From: an uncultured Acetatifactor sp.
GTDB lineage: Bacteria > Bacillota > Clostridia > Lachnospirales > Lachnospiraceae
DNA length: 11,427 bases
Reading direction: 5' to 3'
Assembly (NCBI GenBank): GCA_910587755.1
Contig: CAJUNZ010000091.1
Coordinates: 263-11,689, forward strand
Under the pieces are notes generated by a model. That model saw only the letters and a program-made list of their open reading frames with translations, was not told where the DNA came from and did no database searches. A program made the position numbers and the translations under genes. Positions within the stretch are counted from its first letter, which is position 1; each line of letters begins with the position of its first letter. Below are positions 7,155-11,427 of the stretch, in pieces.

Positions 7155-8072
7155 ATGTGCAGGTTATCTGAAGGAAACAAAGCAGGTCCTTTGAATGGAG
7201 AATGTATTGAAAACACTGTAAACAGTTGTAGAATTATCGCTATATCAAATCAAAAGGGAGGGGTGGGCAAAACAACCACCTGTGTAAACCTGGGAATCGG
7301 CCTTGCAAGGGCTGGGAAAAAGGTCCTGCTGGTGGAGGCTGACGCCCAGGGCAGCATGGCCATCAGCCTGGGCATCCCGGAGCCGGACAAGCTGGATGTG
7401 ACGCTGGTGAACATCCTGGAAAAAGTCATCAATGACGAGGAAATCACACCGGGGGAGGGCATCATCCGCCATGATGAGGGGATCGACTTTATCCCTGCGA
7501 ACATTGAGCTGGCCGGGCTGGAGACGGCGCTGGTCAACATTATGAGCCGTGAGACGGTGATGCGCCAGTATCTGGATAAGATGCGGGGACAGTATGAGTA
7601 TATCCTGATTGACTGCATACCCTCCCTGGGGATGATTACCATCAATGCCCTTGTGGCGGCGGACTATGTGCTGATCCCCGTGGAGTCGGCCTATCTGCCC
7701 GTAAAAGGGCTTCAGCAGCTGATCAAAACCATCGGCCGGGTACACAGGAAGCTGAACCCCTCCCTGGAGATCCTGGGAATCCTGCTGACAAAGGTGGACC
7801 GCAGGACGAACTTTGCCAGGGACATTTCCGCACAGATCCGGGAGGCATACGGGGACAGGGTACATATTTTTGAAAACTGCATCCCCCTCTCCGTCAGGGC
7901 GGCGGAGACTGCGGCAGAAGGGAAAAGCATCTATCTCCATGACCCCAGGGGAACCGTGGCGGAAGGATACCTGTCCCTGACGGAGGAGGTGCTTGCCTCT
8001 GCCGGAGGCGGGGACAAGCCTGCCGGGGACGGAGGGCATCCCGGCACAGGGAAAGGGGGCGGCAGGCAGTGA
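7155..8072 (+). CDS. parA: ParA/Soj-type partition ATPase
   Basis: A 305-residue ParA. The deviant Walker A KGGVGKTT (residues 34-41, with signature Lys 34 and Lys 39) is preceded by CRIIAISNQ. ILIDCIPSLGMITINAL is the Walker B/switch region, and VLIPVESAYLPVKGLQQL follows. ParA proteins bind DNA nonspecifically as ATP dimers and, with ParB bound at parS, move replicons apart; in ICEs they help keep the excised form. The ATG at 7155 has GGAGG at 7143-7147, seven bases upstream. This gives an N-terminal extension of about 24 residues before the core. The C-terminal 20 or so residues are Gly-rich and low in complexity. The stop overlaps the parB start by 4 bp (GTGA). Confidence 0.95.
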   Translation: MCRLSEGNKAGPLNGECIENTVNSCRIIAISNQKGGVGKTTTCVNLGIGLARAGKKVLLVEADAQGSMAISLGIPEPDKLDVTLVNILEKVINDEEITPGEGIIRHDEGIDFIPANIELAGLETALVNIMSRETVMRQYLDKMRGQYEYILIDCIPSLGMITINALVAADYVLIPVESAYLPVKGLQQLIKTIGRVHRKLNPSLEILGILLTKVDRRTNFARDISAQIREAYGDRVHIFENCIPLSVRAAETAAEGKSIYLHDPRGTVAEGYLSLTEEVLASAGGGDKPAGDGGHPGTGKGGGRQ

Positions 8073-8959
8073 AAAGCGGCAGTGCGCAGAAAGTAAGACT
8101 GGCTTCCTTTGATGACCTGTTCGGGAGCGGCGGGGAGCAGTCAGGCGAAGTGATTACTTCCGTCCCCCTCAGCCAGCTCCACCCCTTTAAGAACCATCCC
8201 TTCCGGGTGCTGGATGACGGGAAGATGCAGGAGACAGTGGAGAGTGTGAAAAAGTACGGCATCCTGGTGCCGGGGATTGTCCGGCCTTATGCCGGGGGTG
8301 GCTATGAGGTGGTGGCCGGGCACCGCAGGCGGAGGGCCTGCGAACTGGCCGGGCTGAAGGAGATGCCGGTGATTATCAGGGAGCTGGACGACGATGAATC
8401 TACTGTGATTATGGTGGACTCCAATATCCAGCGGGAGGATTTGCTGCCCAGTGAAAAGGCGAGGGCATACCGGATGAAGTATGAAGCGCTGAAGCACCAG
8501 GGGAGCCGTGCAGGGGGAAAAACCATTGAGGAGATGGGTGAGACAGCCGGGGAGAGCGGAAAGACAGTTCAGAGGTATATCTGGCTTTCCCGCCTGTCGA
8601 AGGAACTCTTGGAAATGGTAGACAGAAAGGAACTGGGTTTCGTGCAGGGAATCGACCTGTCCTTTCTTACAGAGGAAGCACAGGGCTGGGTAAGGGATTT
8701 TATAGGGCGGACGGGGGCGGGAATCAGCACCGGACAGTCCGCGAGGCTGAAGGAATATGGCAGAATCGGGGAACTGATGCCTGCGGTAGTAGAGCAGATC
8801 CTGGCGGAGAAAAAAGCGCCGGTGCGCCGGGTCGCCATAAAAAGGGACATGTTGGATAAATATTTCGGGGAGGCTTACAGCGATGAGGAAATAAAGGGAA
8901 TCATCCTGGAACTGTTGGAAAAATGGAAGGAAGGACAGGGCGGAGATGGGATATCTTAG
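8069..8959 (+). CDS. parB: ParB/Spo0J-type partition protein
   Basis: A 296-residue ParB. The N-terminal ParB/sulfiredoxin-like domain (about residues 25-120) has the HPFKNHPFRV region and GHRRRR (84-89), the arginine-rich motif of the CTP-binding pocket. NIQREDLLPSEKARAY, the conserved segment leading into the DNA-binding part, follows. A helix-turn-helix (about residues 150-190) contains TIEEMGETAGESGKTVQRYIW. ParB binds palindromic parS sites and, with CTP, slides on nearby DNA to load ParA. The GTG start at 8069 overlaps the parA stop, which fits translational coupling. Its 3' end overlaps the next gene by 14 bp. Candidate binding sites are the three palindromes at 10393-10720. Confidence 0.94.
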   Translation: MKSGSAQKVRLASFDDLFGSGGEQSGEVITSVPLSQLHPFKNHPFRVLDDGKMQETVESVKKYGILVPGIVRPYAGGGYEVVAGHRRRRACELAGLKEMPVIIRELDDDESTVIMVDSNIQREDLLPSEKARAYRMKYEALKHQGSRAGGKTIEEMGETAGESGKTVQRYIWLSRLSKELLEMVDRKELGFVQGIDLSFLTEEAQGWVRDFIGRTGAGISTGQSARLKEYGRIGELMPAVVEQILAEKKAPVRRVAIKRDMLDKYFGEAYSDEEIKGIILELLEKWKEGQGGDGIS

Positions 8960-10361
8960 CAGTGGGAACCAGACTGTGGATGCCATGGGCTCCCTGAACA
9001 TTACGGGGAACGTGATACCGACAATCTGGTACAAAACCATACTGAAAGAGAACGGGAAGCTCTATCTGCTGGCCATTGCCATCCTGGCGGATATTGTGTA
9101 CTGGTACCGGCCTGCGGAGGTCAGGAGCCAGTCCACGGGCCAGATCCTGGGATGGAAAAAGAAGTTTTCCGGGGACATCCTGCGGCAGAGCTACCAATAC
9201 TATGCGGATCTTTTCGGGGAATCCAAGAAAACCGTGAAAGCGGCAATCGACAGGCTGGAGGAACTGCGAGTGGTGAGACGGGAATTCAGGACAATTTTCC
9301 ATGGGGAAGGGCTGGTATCAAATAATGTGATGTATCTGGCGCTGATGCCGGAACAATTATATAGGCTGACTTACCCGGAGACAGAACCGGACTATGGCAG
9401 GAGGGAAAAGCCATGCCCGGCGGGTACTGGGACCGGAATGGGAGGGGGACTCCCTGCGGTACCGGATGTTCCGGAGATAAGGATGGGAAGAAGTCCTGCC
9501 GCAGAAGCAGATACAGGAATATATGACATGGAGAAACATGTTTCTTTTACGGCGGATATGCTTGTGGAAGAAATCGGAGGGAGCCTCCCCCCGGAAACGG
9601 ATACACCTATGGAAAGAATGGGAGGGAGCCTCCCTTCAGAAACGGATATACCTGTGGGGAGAGTGGGAGGGAGCCTCCCGCCGAAAACGGAGATACCTAT
9701 GGAAGAAATGGTAGGGAGCCTCCCTCCCAAATGGGACCCCCCTATGGAAAAAATGGGAGGGAGGGGTATCCCAAAAGGGATACAGGTCCCTCCCGGCAGG
9801 GATACAGGTGGTGACGAAAATGTATACACCCTCTCTCCCAGACGGGAGGGAGTACCCTCCCAAAATGGAGGGACATATACAGAGAATACTTCAAAGATTT
9901 CTTGCGGAGATAGTATGCCATCTATCAATCCATCTATCCGGGGGACAGGAGACGGCCGCTCCATGGATGGGATGGAAGATGCGGACGCCTGCATGGATCT
10001 GATCAGGCAGAATATTGAATATGACCACCACATGAAATATGACAAGTATGACGAGAAAGTTCTGTATGAGGAGCTGTACGCTGTTATCTGTGAGGTGGTG
10101 TGTGTAAAGCGCAGGTCAGTCCGTGTAGGAGGGGAAGACTATCCGTATGAGCTGGTAAGGGCGAGATTTTTGACTCTGAATGAGTCACACCTTCAGTATG
10201 TGATGGAATGTATGCGCAACACGTCTACCAGGATAACAAATATTAAGTCATACATGGTTACGGCACTTTACAATGCGCCCATGACAATGAATCATTATTA
10301 CCAGCAGGAAGTCAACCATGATATGCATGGCGGATGGCGGGAGGCAGGGATGGAGTGTTAG
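8946..10361 (+). CDS. Replication-initiator-like protein: winged-helix N-terminus, DUF6017-like C-terminus
   Basis: A 471-residue protein in three parts. Residues about 13-140 are a winged-helix-like domain (FSGDILRQSYQYYADLFG, KKTVKAAIDRLEELRVVRRE), as in replisome organisers or RepA-type initiators. Residues about 150-340 are a low-complexity linker with 15-residue repeats (GGSLPPETDTPMERM type) coded by the DNA array at 9576. Residues about 345-465 resemble DUF6017 (IGG/VGGEDYP, ITNIKSYMVTALYNAPMTMNHYYQQEVNHD), which I know as the C-terminal domain of ICE and plasmid initiator-like proteins. The start at 8946 overlaps parB and follows a purine-rich stretch; ATG 8985 is an alternative. In RepA_N plasmids the origin lies inside the rep gene, so the internal repeats may be a cis-acting origin. 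That homology is inferred, not shown. Confidence 0.82.
   Translation: MGYLSSGNQTVDAMGSLNITGNVIPTIWYKTILKENGKLYLLAIAILADIVYWYRPAEVRSQSTGQILGWKKKFSGDILRQSYQYYADLFGESKKTVKAAIDRLEELRVVRREFRTIFHGEGLVSNNVMYLALMPEQLYRLTYPETEPDYGRREKPCPAGTGTGMGGGLPAVPDVPEIRMGRSPAAEADTGIYDMEKHVSFTADMLVEEIGGSLPPETDTPMERMGGSLPSETDIPVGRVGGSLPPKTEIPMEEMVGSLPPKWDPPMEKMGGRGIPKGIQVPPGRDTGGDENVYTLSPRREGVPSQNGGTYTENTSKISCGDSMPSINPSIRGTGDGRSMDGMEDADACMDLIRQNIEYDHHMKYDKYDEKVLYEELYAVICEVVCVKRRSVRVGGEDYPYELVRARFLTLNESHLQYVMECMRNTSTRITNIKSYMVTALYNAPMTMNHYYQQEVNHDMHGGWREAGMEC
9576..9769 (+). repeat. 45-bp direct repeats with G/C palindromes inside the initiator gene (iteron-like)
   Basis: Units begin at 9576, 9621, 9666, 9711 and 9756, exactly 45 bp apart. 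The first four each contain the perfect 11-bp palindrome GGGAGCCTCCC (9579-9589, 9624-9634, 9669-9679, 9714-9724); the fifth changes to GGGAGGGAGGGG. In frame they code 15-residue repeats. Constant spacing of a palindrome is what iterons of replication origins look like, though in-frame repeat expansion alone would give the same spacing. Confidence 0.75.
9778..9861. repeat. Further short repeats and a perfect hairpin next to the iteron-like array
   Basis: GGGATACAGGT occurs twice (9778-9788 and 9799-9809), 21 bp apart. GGGAGGG (9844-9850) and CCCTCCC (9855-9861) form a perfect 7-bp hairpin with an AGTA loop. All lie in the same low-complexity coding segment and extend the G/C-palindrome cluster of the preceding array by about 100 bp. 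Confidence 0.7.
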
Positions 10362-10392
10362 ACGGCATGTTTAAGGAGCTGCTACAGGGACG

Positions 10393-10421
10393 CAACTTGT
10401 GGACATAATGTCCACAAGTTG
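10393..10421. promoter_or_regulatory. 29-bp perfect palindrome, copy 1 (parS or origin candidate)
   Basis: The arms CAACTTGTGGACAT and ATGTCCACAAGTTG are 14 bp each and pair perfectly around a central A. It lies 31 bp after the initiator stop codon. Each arm contains ATGTCCACA, 7 of 9 matches to the DnaA box TTATCCACA. No T-run follows, so it is not an ordinary terminator. Confidence 0.8.
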
Positions 10422-10544
10422 ATGGAGAAATAAGGGATAGATAGAAATGGGAGCGGCGGCAGCGAGGCGGCTGTTTTCCGGGGCTGATAACAGAGTGCAT
10501 TATTTGCCGGTATACTTTGGGGGAAACAGGTGCCTGTGATGGTG

Positions 10545-10573
10545 CAACTTGTGGACATAATGTCCACAAGTTG
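10545..10573. promoter_or_regulatory. 29-bp perfect palindrome, copy 2
   Basis: Identical to copy 1, including the central A, and 152 bp further on. It is preceded by GGAAACAGGTG and followed by GGAGAAATA, blocks that also flank other copies. Confidence 0.8.
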
Positions 10574-10691
10574 GCGGAGAAATACGGAGCGGAAAAAAAT
10601 GGGAGCAGCGATACCAGAAGCGGCTCTCATTTATTTATGCTGGAAATGTTTATGTCTGTATATTTTAGGAAAACAGGTGTATGCGAAAATG

Positions 10692-10720
10692 CAACTTGTG
10701 GACATTATGTCCACAAGTTG
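10692..10720. promoter_or_regulatory. 29-bp perfect palindrome, copy 3
   Basis: The same arms as copies 1 and 2 but with a central T, so it is the reverse complement of the others. It starts 147 bp after copy 2 and is preceded by GGAAAACAGGTG. Confidence 0.8.
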
Positions 10721-10842
10721 AAAAGCTGCAGCCAGATATAAAAAGCAGAGTATCACTGCGTTGCCCGAATCTTATGGGAAGGGATCTGCTTGGATTTGGA
10801 ATTGGAAAACCTGTTATGGGAAAAAGTCCGGGAGGGATTGGA

Positions 10843-11367
10843 ATGGCAAAAAAAAGCGAAACAATTACTGTTGATGAGCCATTGTATCATGATACATGGA
10901 AGCTGCTTAAGAAATACCGGGATGTGGTCTGGAGCCTGGAGTTATCCGTCCAGCAGGTGCGCAACCGGTTTGAGATTGAGTATGGAAACACCATTGAGGA
11001 TTTTCTGGATTCTGTCTATCTGGCTGGCGCTGACATTGCGGGAAGCGACATAGAACACCATGCCCAGTGCATAGAACGAAGCCATAAGATGCTGAAACTT
11101 TTAGATAATGCCATTGATTTATTGCGGAATAAACATAAGAATGGTGAGAGCTATTACTGGCTGCTTTATTATACTTTTCTTTCTCCACAGCAGATGCGGA
11201 ATGTGGATGAGATTATTGAAAAACTGCGTCCACATATCAGGGACATCAGTCTGCGGACTTATTATAGGAAAAGGCAGGAGTGCATCGGGGCGCTCAGCTC
11301 TATTCTGTGGGGGTATACATCTAAGGACAGTATGGATGTGCTGGAACAGTTTGTGCCAGGAAAATAA
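10843..11367 (+). CDS. Sigma-70-like/ArpU-like helix-turn-helix regulator
   Basis: A 174-residue protein. ATG 10843 is chosen because GGAGGG (10831-10836) lies six bases upstream and the sequence then reads MAKKSETITVDEPLYHDTWK; longer in-frame starts would translate through the palindrome array. The N-terminal half is mostly helical. The end, YYWLLYYTFLSP followed by EIIEKLRPHI and SLRTYYRKRQECIGALSSILWG, resembles the region-4-like helix-turn-helix of ArpU-type phage regulators and sigma-like proteins, where SxRTYYRxR is the recognition helix. Many ICEs and phages carry such proteins to switch on later genes. The similarity is by eye and family membership is not firm; it could be a different family of element regulator. 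Confidence 0.6.
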   Translation: MAKKSETITVDEPLYHDTWKLLKKYRDVVWSLELSVQQVRNRFEIEYGNTIEDFLDSVYLAGADIAGSDIEHHAQCIERSHKMLKLLDNAIDLLRNKHKNGESYYWLLYYTFLSPQQMRNVDEIIEKLRPHIRDISLRTYYRKRQECIGALSSILWGYTSKDSMDVLEQFVPGK

Positions 11368-11382
11368 TCAGGAACTGAACCA

Positions 11383-11402
11383 CTACCGGCTAAAGCCGGT
11401 AG
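11383..11402. terminator. Perfect hairpin just after the regulator gene
   Basis: CTACCGGC (11383-11390) and GCCGGTAG (11395-11402) pair perfectly around a TAAA loop, with GAAC and GTTC just outside (11377-11380 and 11403-11406 region) that could extend it with a bulge. There is no T-run, so terminator is a weak call. The form GAACCA-hairpin-GTTC also resembles subterminal hairpins of IS200/IS605-type elements or REP-like repeats, and an insertion may start here. Confidence 0.5.
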
Positions 11403-11411
11403 GTTCGGTGA

Positions 11412-11425
11412 GCTGCTGAAGCAGC
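11412..11425. other. Second small hairpin at the window end
   Basis: GCTGC (11412-11416) and GCAGC (11421-11425) pair around a TGAA loop. Together with the hairpin just before, it makes two tandem stems in 45 bp. The window ends 2 bp later, so what follows is not seen. Confidence 0.5.
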
Positions 11426-11427
11426 CT

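Larger units (their letters stand above)
10393..10842. repeat. Degenerate tandem repeat of about 150 bp carrying the palindromes
   Basis: This non-coding stretch separates the initiator gene from the next gene. The intervals after palindromes 1 and 2 share blocks in the same order: GGAGAAATA (10425 and 10577), AAATGGGAGC (near 10446 and 10597), and GGAAA(A)CAGGTG just before the next palindrome. The array is therefore a diverged repeat in which the palindromes stayed exact while the spacers drifted. From 10721 to 10842 I see no clear element apart from the ribosome site GGAGGG at 10831. Confidence 0.7.
5596..11427 (+). mobile_element. Left part of a putative integrative/conjugative element (ICE-like), continuing past the window
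   Basis: The left border is placed where the deacetylase loses family similarity. To the right are DUF6075-like, DUF3970-like, ParA, ParB and DUF6017 initiator-like genes plus origin-like repeats, a gene set I know from ICEs and plasmid-like islands of Lachnospiraceae. No integrase, relaxase or type IV secretion gene is in view, and the right end is not seen. The exact border is uncertain by tens of bases; an 8-bp tandem repeat ATTGGCAG (5607-5614 and 5615-5622) lies just inside it. A plasmid-derived or phage-like island is possible. Confidence 0.6.

Noticed and set aside
8141..9040. Reverse-strand open frame of 299 codons
   Set aside because: It is the complement of parB, whose domains are clear on the forward strand.
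9755..9780. Possible G-quadruplex (GGGAGGGAGGGG plus a later GGG)
   Set aside because: The last loop is about 10 bases, so it fits only loosely; better read as a diverged fifth repeat unit.
9392..10045. Reverse-strand open frame of 217 codons with Gly/Pro/Ser repeats
   Set aside because: It mirrors the 45-bp repeat array of the initiator gene, and the forward frame has recognisable domains on both sides.
10393..10720. Palindromes as Rho-independent terminators
   Set aside because: None is followed by a T-run and three near-identical copies at regular spacing fit a binding-site array better.
10681..10842. Extended N-terminus of the regulator starting at ATG 10681
   Set aside because: It would translate through the third palindrome and has no ribosome site; ATG 10843 has GGAGGG six bases upstream.

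Overview
The window looks like chromosomal DNA of a low-to-mid GC Firmicute, most likely a Lachnospiraceae-type gut Clostridium. The reasons are GGAGG-type ribosome binding sites, all genes on one strand, a BmrCD/TM287-288-type ABC pair, and a ParA-ParB-DUF6017 module of the kind carried by Lachnospiraceae integrative elements. Species cannot be told from the sequence alone.

Left part (1 to about 5,595) is the host backbone. It holds the 3' part of a CapA-family metallophosphatase-like gene, a heterodimeric ABC exporter (one half with a degenerate ATPase site, the other with a canonical one), and the 5' end of a membrane-anchored polysaccharide deacetylase. GA-rich minisatellite-like repeats run through this part: a 36-bp repeat coding a linker in CapA, a low-complexity insert in the first nucleotide-binding domain, a decayed repeat between the ABC genes, and a clear 36-40 bp tandem array after them.

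At about 5,596-5,602 the deacetylase reading frame stops matching its family, just after the first catalytic motif. What follows looks like the left end of an integrative and conjugative element (ICE) or similar plasmid-like island that continues past the window. A gene-poor stretch of about 720 bp (5,743-6,464) follows. It holds a hairpin structure ending in seven T's (5,808-5,888) and a 156-bp imperfect palindrome (6,268-6,423).

From 6,465 a tight operon encodes a DUF6075-like protein, a DUF3970-like small protein, ParA, ParB and a winged-helix/DUF6017 replication-initiator-like protein; the last three genes overlap. The initiator gene carries an internal array of 45-bp repeats, each with a G/C-rich palindrome. 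The gene is followed by three near-identical 29-bp perfect palindromes in degenerate repeats of about 150 bp. These two arrays are the best candidates for the element's replication origin and its partition site (parS), and are the most interesting part of the window. The window ends with a sigma-like/ArpU-like regulator gene and two tandem hairpins.

Together the right part reads as the maintenance module (replication plus segregation) of a mobile element that has landed in a cell-wall-modification gene. No transfer genes or integrase lie in the window, so the ICE call rests on the module's composition and on the broken host gene.
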